From Burkholderiales bacterium (GTDB lineage Bacteria; Pseudomonadota; Gammaproteobacteria; Burkholderiales; Burkholderiaceae_E), in contig JAPLQE010000056.1 of assembly GCA_026399835.1 (NCBI GenBank), positions 62,001 to 126,000 of the forward strand: DNA of 64,000 nucleotides, read 5' to 3'. The position numbers and the translations under genes are program-made. Under the pieces are notes generated by a model that worked only from the letters and a program-made list of their open reading frames with translations, made no database searches and was not told where the DNA came from. How positions within the stretch are numbered: the first letter of the stretch is position 1; each line of letters starts with the position of its first letter. Below, one piece after another: positions 30,507 to 40,240 of this stretch.

Positions 30507-31826
30507 TCAGTCGGACTCGAACACCGCCATCGACTCGACGTGCGAGGTGTGCGGGAACATGTTGACGACACCCGCGGCGCCGATCCGCCAGCCGCCCTCG
30601 TTGACCAGGACCGACGCGTCCCGGGCCAGCGTGGCCGGGTTGCACGAGACATAGACGATGCGCCGGGGGCGGGGCACGCCCGACACGGCCAGCGCCTGCG
30701 CCACCGCGAGCGCGCCCTCGCGCGGCGGATCGACCAGCACCCGGTCGAAGGCACCGAGCGACTGCCAGCGCTCCGGCGTCAGCTCGAACAGGTTGGCGAC
30801 GTCGAACGCGGCTCGAGCCTCGAGCCCGTTGGCCCGGGCATTCGCCCGAGCCCGCTCGACGAGCGCGCGACTGCCCTCGATGCCCACCACCTCGCGGGCC
30901 CGCGTGGCCAGCGGGAGCGTGAAGTTGCCGAGCCCGCAGAACAGGTCCGCCACCCGCTCGTGCGGCTGCGGATCGAGCAGCCGCACCGCGCGCCCGACCA
31001 GCGTCGCGTTGATCATGTGGTTGACCTGGGTGAAGTCGGTCGGCCGGAACGGGTGGACGACGCCGAACTCCGGCAGCGCGTAGTGCAGCACCGACTCGTC
31101 GCCGCCGCCGGGCGTCGACAGCAGCTCGATGGTCTCGGGCCCCTTGGGCTGCAGCCAGATCTCGACCGCATGTCTCGTACCGAAGGCCCGCAGCAGCGCG
31201 ACGTCCGCCTCGGTGAGCGGCTCGAGTATCCTGAAGACCAGTGCCAGCACCGTCTCGCCCTGCGCGAGCTCGACCTGCGGCATGCGGTCGCGGATCGACA
31301 GGCCGCCGACCAGCTCGCGCAGCGGCACCAGCAGCGCCGACACCGCCGGCGGCAGCACCAGGCATTCGCGCATGTCGGCCACGTAGCTCGAGCCGCGCTC
31401 GTGGAAGCCCACCAGCACGCCGCCCTTCTTGGGGACATGCCGCACCGACAGCCGCGCGCGATAGCGGTAACCGAAGGCTGGCCCGACGATCGGCGGCAGC
31501 ATCGTCTCGGCGCGCACGCGGCCGAGGTGCCACAGCGAGTCCTCGAGCGCACGCTGCTTGATCGACACCTGCGCTCGGGTCTCGACGTGCTGCATGGTGC
31601 AGCCGCCGCAGACACCGAAGTTGGGGCAGGGCGGCGTCGTGCGCAGCACGCTCGCGCGCTCGATGGTCTCCACCTCGGCGACGTCGAAGCGCGGCTTGCG
31701 CCGCACCACGCGCGCGGTCACGGTCTCGCCGGGGAGCGCGCCGCGCACGAAGGTCACCTTGCCTTCGCTGCGCGCGACGCCGTTCGCCTCGAGGTCGAGG
31801 GACTCGATCCGGTACCGCTCGCTCAC
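30507..31826 (-). CDS. rlmD: 23S rRNA (uracil-1939-C5)-methyltransferase RlmD
   Basis: A 439-residue enzyme with an N-terminal TRAM domain (residues 1-55), an iron-sulfur site ([14 protein letters not shown], Cys67, 73 and 76, with a later Cys in DMRECLVL) and a C-terminal SAM-dependent domain. [14 protein letters not shown] near residue 315 binds SAM; DPPREG and [13 protein letters not shown] carry the catalytic Cys. The start is GTG at 31826, overlapping the preceding stop as GTGA. A related 4Fe-4S RNA uridine methyltransferase would be the alternative, but the Cys pattern fits RlmD. Confidence 0.93.
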   Translation of the reverse strand: MSERYRIESLDLEANGVARSEGKVTFVRGALPGETVTARVVRRKPRFDVAEVETIERASVLRTTPPCPNFGVCGGCTMQHVETRAQVSIKQRALEDSLWHLGRVRAETMLPPIVGPAFGYRYRARLSVRHVPKKGGVLVGFHERGSSYVADMRECLVLPPAVSALLVPLRELVGGLSIRDRMPQVELAQGETVLALVFRILEPLTEADVALLRAFGTRHAVEIWLQPKGPETIELLSTPGGGDESVLHYALPEFGVVHPFRPTDFTQVNHMINATLVGRAVRLLDPQPHERVADLFCGLGNFTLPLATRAREVVGIEGSRALVERARANARANGLEARAAFDVANLFELTPERWQSLGAFDRVLVDPPREGALAVAQALAVSGVPRPRRIVYVSCNPATLARDASVLVNEGGWRIGAAGVVNMFPHTSHVESMAVFESD

Positions 31827-32599
31827 GTCGACCAGGCCGAGAGGAATTCCTGCCAGTGGTCGCCCTCGAGCGCGCCGAGCGTCTCGCGCGTGAGGGCCAT
31901 CTCGGCGTCGTACTCGTCGGCGGTGAGCGCGCCGCGCATCAGCCGGAAGCGGTTGTACAGCAGCCAGGTGTTCGCGACGTCGGTCTCGCAGTAGTCGCGG
32001 ATCTCGTCCTGCAGGCCCGCCTGCCAGGCGTCGTAGACCTGCGAGCCGTCCATGCCGAGCTTGCCGGGGAAGCCGCACATCTTGGCGAGCTGGTCGAGCG
32101 GTGCGGCGGCGCGGCCGTTGTAGAGCGCGAGAAGGTCCATCAGGTCGGTGTGCCGCGAGTGATAGCGCGACACGTAGCTGTTCCACTTGAAGTCACGATC
32201 GTCCTCGCCCTGGTCCCAGTAGCGGTGCGCCTGCACCTTGTGGATCAGGCCGCGGTAATGCAGCACCTGCAGGTCGAAGCCCCCGCCGTTCCAGGAGACC
32301 AGGTTCGGCGTGTACTTCTCGACGGTGCGGAAGAACCCCTGCACCAGCTTGCCCTCGTCGTCCGGGCCGCCGGCCAGCGAGCGCACCCGCAGACCGTCGG
32401 CGTCGCGGAACAGCATCGAGATGACGATGACCTTGTGCAGGTGCAGCGGCAGGAAATCGCTGGCGCCGGAGGACTGCTCGCGGCGGCGCGCGAGTGCGGC
32501 CGCGACGACCGCGTCGTCGTCACCGTCCAGGTCCCAGGCCGCACGCAGCCCGGCGGCGTCGGGCACGGTCTCGATGTCGAAGACCAGGATCGGCACCAT
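31823..32599 (-). CDS. Predicted 3'-5' exonuclease (PolB-like DEDDy domain)
   Basis: A 258-residue protein of the PolB-related exonuclease family. VFDIETVPD near the N-terminus holds the first Asp/Glu pair, [14 protein letters not shown] near residue 118 the second Asp, and [16 protein letters not shown] near residue 200 the last Asp with its Tyr. These are the DEDDy catalytic residues. It probably trims DNA 3' ends. It overlaps rlmD by four bases and follows the nlpD-like gene by ten bases, so it is part of one operon. Confidence 0.85.
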   Translation of the reverse strand: MVPILVFDIETVPDAAGLRAAWDLDGDDDAVVAAALARRREQSSGASDFLPLHLHKVIVISMLFRDADGLRVRSLAGGPDDEGKLVQGFFRTVEKYTPNLVSWNGGGFDLQVLHYRGLIHKVQAHRYWDQGEDDRDFKWNSYVSRYHSRHTDLMDLLALYNGRAAAPLDQLAKMCGFPGKLGMDGSQVYDAWQAGLQDEIRDYCETDVANTWLLYNRFRLMRGALTADEYDAEMALTRETLGALEGDHWQEFLSAWST

Positions 32600-32609
32600 C
32601 GGGCGGCCC

Positions 32610-33584
32610 TCAGCGCTTCGGCAGGAACCGGGTCGGATCGACCGGCTTGCCCTGCTGCCGGATCTCGAAGTGCAGCCGCGGCGAGGTCGTGCCCGAGTCG
32701 CCGAGCTCGGCGATCTTCTGGCCGCGCTTGACCGACTGCCCTTCCTTGACCGACAGCGTGCGGTTGTGCGCGTAGACCGACAGGAGCTCGTTGGCGTGCT
32801 TGACGATGACCAGATTGCCGTAGCCGCGCGGTCCGTTGCCGCTGAAGATGACGCGCCCGTCGGCCGCGGCCACCACCGGCTCACCGACCTTGCCGCCCAG
32901 GACCACGCCCTTGTTGCCCGACTCGGAGAACGACTGCATGACCTTGCCCGGCGAGGGCCAGGCCCATTCGCCCTCCCCGTCCGGGGCCGCCGCCGCGGCG
33001 ACCGCGGGTGGCGCCGCGATGGCCGCAGGCGCCGCAGGGGCTGCAGGGCCCGCAGCACCAGCGGCCGCGGGGGCCGTCGCGGTGGGCGCGGCAGGCGTGG
33101 CGGCAGGCGTCGGGCTGGCCGGCGCCGACGCTGCGGCGGGCGGCGCCGCGGCCTCGGCGGCGCGCAGCTCGGCCAGCGCGCTCTCGGAGTACGGCAGCTT
33201 GGTGCCGCGCGGCGTGCTGCGGGTGTTCGGCGGCAGCGCGGGCGCGGGCGGTGCACCGGGAGCAGGCGTCACGGCCGGGGCGGGTGCGACGGCGGCCGGA
33301 CGCGGCTCGAGCGGGCGCGACTCGATGCCACGCGACTCGACCGAGCCGCTGCGGATCGGGGCGGTCTGGACGGTGGCGTCCGGCGCGGGCGGCGTCGGCG
33401 TCGGCGCCGGTGCCGCGACGGGCGCAGCAGGCGCTGCCGTCGGCGCGGCAGGTCGGGCGCCGGGCGTGGTGCGCGCGACGATCGGCGCGGGCGGCGCGCT
33501 CGCGCAGGCCGCGAGGACGAGCACGAGCGTCGCGGCGAGCAGCGCACGGGCACGGACGAACGGACGGTGGGCGCGTTGGGGCAT
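32610..33584 (-). CDS. nlpD: NlpD-like M23-domain lipoprotein, probable amidase activator
   Basis: A 324-residue lipoprotein with lipobox LVLAAC (Cys near residue 24), a long Ala/Pro/Thr-rich linker and a C-terminal LytM/M23 domain ending RLHFEIRQQGKPVDPTRFLP. The zinc-ligand positions in the first motif are lost (SGNKGVVLGGKVGEP has no His or Asp), as in NlpD and EnvC, so it should activate an amidase rather than cut murein itself. The LysM domain usual in NlpD is not visible. The position next to pcm and surE matches nlpD in many proteobacteria. Confidence 0.85.
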   Translation of the reverse strand: MPQRAHRPFVRARALLAATLVLVLAACASAPPAPIVARTTPGARPAAPTAAPAAPVAAPAPTPTPPAPDATVQTAPIRSGSVESRGIESRPLEPRPAAVAPAPAVTPAPGAPPAPALPPNTRSTPRGTKLPYSESALAELRAAEAAAPPAAASAPASPTPAATPAAPTATAPAAAGAAGPAAPAAPAAIAAPPAVAAAAAPDGEGEWAWPSPGKVMQSFSESGNKGVVLGGKVGEPVVAAADGRVIFSGNGPRGYGNLVIVKHANELLSVYAHNRTLSVKEGQSVKRGQKIAELGDSGTTSPRLHFEIRQQGKPVDPTRFLPKR

Positions 33585-33613
33585 GTGGGGAACGGGCGTG
33601 ATCGCAGCGTCGC

Positions 33614-34309
33614 TCAGCTGGTGCCGCGGCGCAGCGGAACGAATCGTACCGCGTCGAGCACGGTCAGGGTCCACTCGTCGCGACTGGGGCGCTCGACGAG
33701 GTGCAGCGCCTGGCTGGCGCCGTCGTTGGACGCGACCGGCGCGATCAGCGTGCCGCCGACCTTCATCTGCATCAGCAGCGGGTCGGGGATGTCCTCGCCC
33801 GCCGCCGCGACGATGATCGCATCGTACGGCGCGGCGACCTCGACGCCCTGCCGGCCGTCGCCGAAGGTCAGGCGCAGGTTGGGCATACGCATCGGCCGGA
33901 TGTTCGTGCGCGCGGCCTCGTGCAGCCAGCGCAGGCGCTCGATCGACACGGCCTCGCCGAAGACGTGCGCGAGCACGGCGGCCTGGTAGCCGCAGCCTGT
34001 GCCGACCTCGAGCACCTTGGCCGTGCGCAGCGACTTCGGATCGCGGTCGCGCACGAGCAGCTCGATCATCTTGGCGACCGTGCTCGGCTTGCTGATCGTC
34101 TGGCCCTGGCCGATCGGCAGCGCGACATCCTCGTAGGCCCGGCTGGCCAGTCCCTGGTCGACGAACAGGTGACGCGGCACCGCGGACATCGCCGCCAGGA
34201 CGGCCTCATGCCGGATGCCGAGTCCGCGCAGGGTCTGGACCATGTGCTCGCGAGCCCGGTCCGACGTCAGACCGCCGGACCCGGGGACGCGGGCTAGTCG
34301 GTCAGCCAT
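33614..34309 (-). CDS. pcm: Protein-L-isoaspartate O-methyltransferase
   Basis: A 231-residue SAM-dependent enzyme that repairs isoaspartyl damage in proteins. [15 protein letters not shown] near residue 65 is the substrate-binding motif and [16 protein letters not shown] near residue 100 is SAM motif [17 protein letters not shown] is the late motif; it has AA where most members have TAA. It overlaps surE by 16 bases, the conserved surE-pcm arrangement of stationary-phase survival genes. Confidence 0.94.
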   Translation of the reverse strand: MADRLARVPGSGGLTSDRAREHMVQTLRGLGIRHEAVLAAMSAVPRHLFVDQGLASRAYEDVALPIGQGQTISKPSTVAKMIELLVRDRDPKSLRTAKVLEVGTGCGYQAAVLAHVFGEAVSIERLRWLHEAARTNIRPMRMPNLRLTFGDGRQGVEVAAPYDAIIVAAAGEDIPDPLLMQMKVGGTLIAPVASNDGASQALHLVERPSRDEWTLTVLDAVRFVPLRRGTS

Positions 34310-35043
34310 CGGCGGTTCGCGTCGGACAGCGCGGTGGCGGTGAGGTCGATGTGCAGCGGCGTGACGGACACCTGTCCGGCTGCGACCGCAAAGAAGTCCG
34401 TGCCCGGCCCGGCGTCCTTCGCCGAGCCGGCCGGACCGATCCAGTAGACGGTCTCGCCGCGCGGGTTGGTCGCACGCACCACCTCCTCGGCATGGTGGCG
34501 CTTACCGAGCCGGGTCGGAACGATGCCTCCGATGCGCTCGTAGGGCTGGTTCGGAATGTTGACGTTCAGCAGCACCGGCCCCGCGGACGGATACGGCCGC
34601 TCGATGAAGCGGCGCACCACGTCGCGCGCCACGCGGGCTGCGCTGTCGAGGTGCTCGTGCCCCCTGTTCGCGAGCGAGAACGCGATCGCCGGGATCCCCA
34701 GCAGGAAGCCCTCCATCGCCGCGGCGACGGTACCCGAGTAGATCGTGTCGTCGCCCATGTTGGCGCCGTCGTTGATGCCCGAGACCACCAGGTCGGGCCG
34801 GAAGTCGAGCAGGCCGGTGACCGCCACGTGGACGCAGTCGGTGGGCGTACCGTTCAGGTACAGGTAGCCGGTGGACGCGGTCCTGACCGACAGGGGCCGG
34901 TCGAGCGTGAGGGAGTTGGAGGCACCGGACCGGTCGCGCTCGGGTGCGACCACCACGATCTCGGCCATGTCCCGGAGCGATTCGGCCAGCGCCGCGAGGC
35001 CCGGGGCGAAGTAGCCGTCGTCGTTGCTGATGAGGATCCGCAT
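34294..35043 (-). CDS. surE: 5'/3'-nucleotidase SurE
   Basis: A 249-residue metal-dependent phosphatase acting on nucleoside monophosphates and short polyphosphate. [12 protein letters not shown] at residues 5-16 holds the Asp pair, [11 protein letters not shown] near residue 38 the metal Ser, and [12 protein letters not shown] near residue 89 the Asn. It is full length. The ATG at 35043 begins [10 protein letters not shown] as in the family. It is the first gene of the surE-pcm-nlpD-exonuclease-rlmD run. Confidence 0.96.
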   Translation of the reverse strand: MRILISNDDGYFAPGLAALAESLRDMAEIVVVAPERDRSGASNSLTLDRPLSVRTASTGYLYLNGTPTDCVHVAVTGLLDFRPDLVVSGINDGANMGDDTIYSGTVAAAMEGFLLGIPAIAFSLANRGHEHLDSAARVARDVVRRFIERPYPSAGPVLLNVNIPNQPYERIGGIVPTRLGKRHHAEEVVRATNPRGETVYWIGPAGSAKDAGPGTDFFAVAAGQVSVTPLHIDLTATALSDANRRWLTD

Positions 35044-35134
35044 CAAGCCGATTCTACCAACCGGCGGACCGCCGCCGCTCGGAACCCCGCGTAAGGTGCC
35101 GGCGCGGGCGTGGCGCGGGGACCTCAGGGCACGC

Positions 35135-35599
35135 TCAACCCTCGGCCGGCCAGTCCCGGATGTAGGCCTTGAGCATCCGGTTCTCGAAGCTCTGCTCCTC
35201 GAGGACCGCCTTGGCCACGTCGTGGAACGAGATCACGCCGAGCAGCACCTCGCCTTCCATCACCGGCAGGTAGCGCTGATGGTTCTCGAGCATGAGGCGG
35301 CGCAGCTCGTTGACGTCCATCGAGGGCGACGCGATGGTCGGAGACGGGTTCATGACGTCTCGCACGATGATTTCCGCGACCGGCCGGGTGGGGCCGGTCC
35401 GATGCTCCTGCTGGCGGCGGGCGAGGACCCGGATCACCTCGCGGAAGGTCAGCATGCCGGCGAGCCGGCCGCGATCCATCACCACCAGCGAGCCGATGTC
35501 GTGTTCGGCCATCACGATGACCGCGTCGGACAGCATCGTGTCGGGCACGACGGTGTACAGCGTGGTGCCCTTGACCTTCAGGATCTCGCTGACTTCCAT
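35135..35599 (-). CDS. CBS-domain-pair protein
   Basis: A 154-residue protein made of two CBS domains (residues about 8-75, with [18 protein letters not shown], and about 85-145, with [19 protein letters not shown]). Such stand-alone pairs bind adenine nucleotides or related ligands and regulate partners. No catalytic domain is attached. The start codon is preceded by GGGAAGGG inside a poly-G tract. The receiver-domain gene upstream is on the same strand 76 bases away, suggesting a shared regulatory role, but the partner is unknown. Confidence 0.85.
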   Translation of the reverse strand: MEVSEILKVKGTTLYTVVPDTMLSDAVIVMAEHDIGSLVVMDRGRLAGMLTFREVIRVLARRQQEHRTGPTRPVAEIIVRDVMNPSPTIASPSMDVNELRRLMLENHQRYLPVMEGEVLLGVISFHDVAKAVLEEQSFENRMLKAYIRDWPAEG

Positions 35600-35606
35600 G
35601 GCCCTT

Positions 35607-35616
35607 CCCCCCCCCC
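35607..35616. repeat. Homopolymer of ten C (G on the coding strand) before the CBS gene
   Basis: On the minus strand the tract reads G10, followed by AAGGGCC and the ATG. It overlaps the ribosome-binding region, so slippage could change the spacing or the base pairing. Confidence 0.9.
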
Positions 35617-35675
35617 TGTCTCTTCGGGCCGATGCTATCGGCTCGATGGGGGGCTGGCAAGCCGACCGGCGGCGC

Positions 35676-36524
35676 TCAGCGCGCCGCGGCGAAGCGCAGC
35701 TGTGCGGGGATGCGCTCCGGCGTGCGCACACGGCCGAGCTGGCGGACGATCGTGCGGTGGAGGTCGTCGTACTCGACCGGCTTGGCGAGAAAGGCGCTGC
35801 AGCCCGCGAAGGCACCGCGGATCACGGCCAGCGGCGTGCGGCGCTCGCTCAGGACCACGATCGGCAGGTCCCGCCAGTCGGGTTCGCGCCGGATCGTGCG
35901 TGCGAGCCGCAGGCCCTCGCCCCCCGGCAGCTCGCCGTCGAGCAGCGCCACATCGGCCGGCCGCATCACCAGCCGCTCGAGCGCCTCGTCGCTGCTGGAG
36001 GCGGTGTCCATGTCGATGCCCATCCTGCCGAACGCGTCGGCGAGCTGCCGGCGGATCGAATCGTCGCGATCGATCAGCAGCACCCGCGGCCGCTCGCCGC
36101 CCTCGTCCGCGTCGCCACCACCGAATCCGCCGCCCGGCCCCCGGTCGATGCGCGAGGCACCGCGGATGCGGCGCGGCCCGCCCGCCAAGCCCTCGAGCTC
36201 GACGACCCGGTTCAGGATCGGCAGCAGCTGCCGCACGAGCTGGCCGATCTCGATCGCATGCTGCCCGTCACCCGCGCCGTCGGGTCCGATGACCGAGATG
36301 GTCGCGGCGGGCCGGCCCCGTGCCCGGGCCCGCTCGAGCGCCTCGCGCCCCACCGGATCGCCGATGCCGGCGATCAGCACGTCGGCGGATTCGTGCTCGT
36401 CCGCGCCGGCCAGCCGAAAGAGGAACCGGTTGTACTGGATGTGCCGGAAGACGACCTCGATCAGCCTCAGGTGCGGGGCATCGAGGCCGGCGACGGTGAC
36501 GGTGTAGCTGGGCTTGTCCGACAT
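35676..36524 (-). CDS. Receiver-domain protein with an uncharacterised N-terminal domain
   Basis: A 282-residue protein. The C-terminal half (from about 145) is a response-regulator receiver: VLLIDRDDSIRRQL, the phosphoacceptor Asp in ALLDGELPGGEGL, Ser in VVLSERRTPL and Lys in FLAKPVEYDDL. The N-terminal 115 residues (VTVAGLDAPHLRLIEVVFRH) have no family I recognise; a Gly-rich linker joins the halves. There is no DNA-binding output domain, so it may pass a signal by protein contact. No histidine kinase lies nearby. It precedes the CBS-pair gene on the same strand. Confidence 0.75.
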   Translation of the reverse strand: MSDKPSYTVTVAGLDAPHLRLIEVVFRHIQYNRFLFRLAGADEHESADVLIAGIGDPVGREALERARARGRPAATISVIGPDGAGDGQHAIEIGQLVRQLLPILNRVVELEGLAGGPRRIRGASRIDRGPGGGFGGGDADEGGERPRVLLIDRDDSIRRQLADAFGRMGIDMDTASSSDEALERLVMRPADVALLDGELPGGEGLRLARTIRREPDWRDLPIVVLSERRTPLAVIRGAFAGCSAFLAKPVEYDDLHRTIVRQLGRVRTPERIPAQLRFAAAR

Positions 36525-36792
36525 GGGCGTCCCGCAGGATGCGGGGAATCATGCAGATTGTGGGCCCTGCGCCGCATGCGGTCTAAGTCGCCGTCGGATG
36601 CGCGCCACGGCAGCGGGCGCCGGCCGATGGGCGGAGCTCGGCCGGCCGCGGGCGGCCGGGGTGACGGGCGGCACGAGGCCCGGTGCGGCAGGGGACTCGA
36701 GCGCGGCGGCACTGCCCTCACGCCCGCAGCCCGCACCGGGCTGCGTGATAGCATCGGCCGCCCCCTGCGAAGCGGCTCGCCGCGCCCCCGCC

Positions 36793-38088
36793 ATGACCCG
36801 TCGCGATCCCCACGGCCTGTCGACGCTGGCCCTGCATGCGGGCGCTGCGCCCGATCCGGCCACCGGCGCACGCGCCACGCCGATCCACCTCACCGCCGCC
36901 TACGTGTTTCCCGACTCCGAACAGGCTGCCGGCCTGTTCAACATGGAGCGCTCGGGGCACGTCTATTCCCGGATCAGCAATCCGACGGTCGCGGTCCTCG
37001 AGGAGCGCATCGCGGCGCTCGAGCAGGGCGTCGGCGCCATCGGCACGGCGAGCGGTCAGGCGGCGCTGCACCTGGCCATCGCGACGCTGGCGGGCGCGGG
37101 CTCGCACATCGTCGCCTCGCGGGCGCTGTACGGCGGCTCGCACAACCTGCTGCACTACACGATGTCGCGCTTCGGCATCGAGACGAGCTTCGTCGATCCG
37201 CGCGACCTCGATGCCTGGCGCGCGGCCCTGCGGCCCAACACGCGCCTGCTGTTCGGCGAGACGCTGGGCAACCCGGGGCTCGACGTCCTCGACATCGGGC
37301 GGGTGGCCGAGATCGCGCATGCGCACCGCGTGCCGCTGCTGGTCGACTCGACCTTCACCACCCCCTGGCTGATCCGGCCCTTCGAGCACGGCGCCGACCT
37401 CGTCTATCACTCGGCGACCAAGTTCCTGTGCGGCCACGGCACCGTGATCGGCGGGCTGCTGGTCGACTCGGGACGCTTCGACTGGGTCACTTCCGGGCGC
37501 TTCCCGGAGCTGACGGAGCCGTACGACGGCTTCCACGGCATGGTGTTCGCCGAGGAGTCGACCGTCGCCCCGTTCCTGCTGCGGGCGCGGCGCGAGGGCC
37601 TGCGCGACTTCGGCGCCTGCCTGTCGCCGATGAACGCTTTCCAGATCCTGCAGGGCATCGAGACGCTGGGCCTGCGGATGGATCGGCATGTGTCCAATGC
37701 GCGGCGGGTCGTCGAGTTCCTCGCGTCCCATCCGCAGGTCTCGCGCGTCGCCTGGCCCGAACTCGAGTCGCATCCGGACCATGCGCTGGCCAGGCGCCTG
37801 CTGCCCCGTGGCTGCGGCGCGGTGTTCAGCGTCGACCTGAAGCACGATCGCGCGGGCGGGCGCCGCTTCGTCGAGAGCCTGTCGCTGTTCTCGCACCTGG
37901 CGAACGTCGGCGACGCCAAGTCGCTGGTGATCCATCCGGCATCCACCACCCATTTCCGCATGGACGCGGCGGCCCTCGCCGCGGCCGGCATCGGCGAGGC
38001 CACGCTGCGCCTGTCGATCGGGCTCGAGGACGTCGACGACCTGATCGACGACCTCAAGCGCGGGTTTCGCGCGGCGGCCAAGGGCTGA
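36793..38088 (+). CDS. O-acetyl/O-succinylhomoserine sulfhydrylase-type PLP enzyme
   Basis: A 431-residue Cys/Met metabolism PLP enzyme. YSRISNPTVAVLEERIAALE near residue 57 is the N-terminal phosphate-binding region, and YHSATKFLCGHGTVIGG near residue 205 contains the PLP-binding Lys. It converts an activated homoserine plus sulfide to homocysteine; succinyl (MetZ) and acetyl (MetY) types are not separable by eye. The ATG at 36793 was chosen for the family N-terminus (DPHGLSTLALHAG). The alpha/beta hydrolase follows 11 bases later. I see no riboswitch in the 268-base upstream gap. Confidence 0.9.
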   Translation: MTRRDPHGLSTLALHAGAAPDPATGARATPIHLTAAYVFPDSEQAAGLFNMERSGHVYSRISNPTVAVLEERIAALEQGVGAIGTASGQAALHLAIATLAGAGSHIVASRALYGGSHNLLHYTMSRFGIETSFVDPRDLDAWRAALRPNTRLLFGETLGNPGLDVLDIGRVAEIAHAHRVPLLVDSTFTTPWLIRPFEHGADLVYHSATKFLCGHGTVIGGLLVDSGRFDWVTSGRFPELTEPYDGFHGMVFAEESTVAPFLLRARREGLRDFGACLSPMNAFQILQGIETLGLRMDRHVSNARRVVEFLASHPQVSRVAWPELESHPDHALARRLLPRGCGAVFSVDLKHDRAGGRRFVESLSLFSHLANVGDAKSLVIHPASTTHFRMDAAALAAAGIGEATLRLSIGLEDVDDLIDDLKRGFRAAAKG

Positions 38089-38099
38089 GGAGAACGACC

Positions 38100-38927
38100 A
38101 TGCAATTCGACGTCGACGGCCGCAGCGCCTACGCGTACACCGGCGGCCGGCCCTTCGATGCAGGGCGTCCGGTGGTGGCCTTCGTGCACGGTGCGCAGCA
38201 CGACCACAGCGTGTGGATCCTGCAGACGCGGCACCTCGCCCACCACGGCTTCTCGGTGCTGGCATTCGACCTGCCCGGCCACGGCCGCAGCGCCGGCCCG
38301 GTGCTGCCGGACGTCGAGTCGATGGCCGGCTGGGTGCTGCACGCACTGGGCGCGGCGGGCGTCACGCAGCCTGCGGTCCTGGTCGGTCACAGCATGGGCT
38401 CGCTGATCGCGCTGGAGGCCGCAGGCCAGGCGCCGCAGGCCGTCGGCGGCATCGCGATGGTCGGCACCGCCTTCCCGATGAAGGTGTCGGACATCCTGCT
38501 GAACGCCGCACGCGACGACGAGCCGGCCGCCTTCGACATGATCAACCAGTGGTCGCACGCGCGCCTGGTGCACCGCCCGGGGACCCCGGGCCCGGGGTTC
38601 TCGGTCTACGTGCAGAACCTGCGGCTGATGGAGCGGCAGGCCCCCGGCGTGCTGCTCAACGACTTCACCGCGTGCAACGCATACAGCCGGGGCCTGGAGC
38701 GGGCCGCGGGGCTGCACTGCCCGGCGCTGCTCGTGCTCGGCGAGCGCGACGCGATGACGCCGCCCCGGGCAGCGGCCGGGCTGATCGGCGCGATGCCGGG
38801 CGCGAACGTTGTCCGGGTCGCCGGCAGCGGCCACGCCATCATGACAGAGGCCCCCGACGCGCTGCGCGACGCGCTCGACGGATGGCTGCGCAGCGCCGCG
38901 TTCGAACGCGCGGCGGCGGCAACGTAG
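38100..38927 (+). CDS. Alpha/beta hydrolase
   Basis: A 275-residue alpha/beta hydrolase. VVAFVHGAQHDHSVW near residue 25 gives the oxyanion HG, LVGHSMGSLIALEAAG near residue 95 the nucleophile Ser, LVLGERDAMTPP near residue 213 the Asp, and VAGSGHAIMTEAPD near residue 240 the His, so the triad is complete. GAGGAGAA precedes the ATG. It lies 11 bases after the sulfhydrylase gene, so it may act in the same pathway, for example as a thioester or acyl-homoserine hydrolase; that is only inferred. Confidence 0.87.
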   Translation: MQFDVDGRSAYAYTGGRPFDAGRPVVAFVHGAQHDHSVWILQTRHLAHHGFSVLAFDLPGHGRSAGPVLPDVESMAGWVLHALGAAGVTQPAVLVGHSMGSLIALEAAGQAPQAVGGIAMVGTAFPMKVSDILLNAARDDEPAAFDMINQWSHARLVHRPGTPGPGFSVYVQNLRLMERQAPGVLLNDFTACNAYSRGLERAAGLHCPALLVLGERDAMTPPRAAAGLIGAMPGANVVRVAGSGHAIMTEAPDALRDALDGWLRSAAFERAAAAT

Positions 38928-38990
38928 GATCGTCGCGAGACCGCGCTCACCGCGGGGTCCGCTGCCGAGGCGCGTGCGCCGGCCCGTCGA

Positions 38991-40226
38991 TCACACCGGC
39001 GCCGCGAGGACCTCGCCGATCGGCCGAGACAGCAGCGCCCCGCCCGGGTCGAGCACCGGACCGGTACCGTCGCGGCCGGCCCGCAGTCGGGCCAGGCGAT
39101 CCGGGTTGCCGGTCCAGACACGGTCGAACACCGGCCGCAGCGTCATGCCAGGCAGTTCGGCCGAGGGCAGCCAGAACTCGTCCCACACGCCCGCGGCGCC
39201 GCCCTCGTCGCTCACCGGCCAGACCCGCACGATGTAGCCCTGCGCGGCGAGCATCGAGGCGATGCGGTCGGCGGCGAGCGGATCGCCGTCGAAGTCGGGG
39301 CGAAAGCGCGCCGCAGGGATGCGATGGGGCGCGCCGCGCACGACCTCGGTCAGCACCCGCACCACGCGGCCGAACTCGGCTGCCGGCGTCGACTCGTGCG
39401 GCGGGCCGAGGGCCACGCCCCAATGGCGCAGGTTCGCCGCGAACAGCGCACCGACCAGCACGCTCATCCAGATCGCGAACAGCCACACCAGCAGCAGCGG
39501 CAGTGCGGCGAACGCGCCGTAGACGATGGTGTGGCTCGGGAAGCTCGCGATGTAGACGCCGAGGAGCCACCGCAGCGCCTCGAGCAGGAAGGCGGCCACC
39601 AGCGCGCCCGCGAAGGCATGGCTCGACTTCACGCGGGCGTTCGGCGCGAGCCGGTAGACGAGCGTCATGAGGATCACGCCGAGCACCGTGGGCAGCGTGC
39701 GTGCGATCGCCTCCACCAGGACACCCCAGTCGCCGAGGCGCTCGGCGACGCGAACCTGCAGCCCGAGCGCCGCGCCGAGCAGCACCGGCCCGACGGTGAG
39801 CAGGCTCCAGTACAGCGCGAGGCGCTGCGCGAGCGGCCGCGGGCGCGAGGTCCGCCAGATGCCGTTGAGCGTGCGGTCGATCGTCAGCATCGCGGTGAGC
39901 GCGGTGGCGAGGAAGATCAGCGTGCCGATCGCCGAGAGCTGCTCGGCTGCGCCGACGAACGCCTCGATGTACCCGGTCACCGTCTGGCTGAACGACGGCA
40001 GGAACAGGTTCTCGGCCACGAAGCGCTGCACGTTCGCGCGCATCGTGCCGAAGGCCGGCAGCGCGGCGAGCACCAGGAGGCCGGCGGCAGCCATCGGCAC
40101 CACCGCCATCAGGGTCAGCAGCGTGAGGCTGCTGGCTGTCTGCTGCAGGCGCAGCGCACCCGCCTGCCGCACCATCGACGACAGCATCTGCCGCAGGTTC
40201 GTCGAGAAATCGCGCATCCGCGGCAT
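38991..40226 (-). CDS. YihY/BrkB-family inner membrane protein
   Basis: A 411-residue protein with about six transmembrane helices in the first 260 residues (LTLLTLMAVVPMAAAGLLVLA, IGTLIFLATALTAML). It has the YihY signature TIDRTLNGIW and AFAALPLLLVWLFAIWM. The C-terminal 140 residues are cytoplasmic and winged-helix-like (HRIPAARFRPDFDGDPLAADR). Once called ribonuclease BN, the family is not a nuclease and its function is unknown. The start ATG at 40226 is only 14 bases from the divergent DUF2069 start. Confidence 0.9.
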   Translation of the reverse strand: MPRMRDFSTNLRQMLSSMVRQAGALRLQQTASSLTLLTLMAVVPMAAAGLLVLAALPAFGTMRANVQRFVAENLFLPSFSQTVTGYIEAFVGAAEQLSAIGTLIFLATALTAMLTIDRTLNGIWRTSRPRPLAQRLALYWSLLTVGPVLLGAALGLQVRVAERLGDWGVLVEAIARTLPTVLGVILMTLVYRLAPNARVKSSHAFAGALVAAFLLEALRWLLGVYIASFPSHTIVYGAFAALPLLLVWLFAIWMSVLVGALFAANLRHWGVALGPPHESTPAAEFGRVVRVLTEVVRGAPHRIPAARFRPDFDGDPLAADRIASMLAAQGYIVRVWPVSDEGGAAGVWDEFWLPSAELPGMTLRPVFDRVWTGNPDRLARLRAGRDGTGPVLDPGGALLSRPIGEVLAAPV

Positions 40227-40240
40227 GATACCTTCGACCG

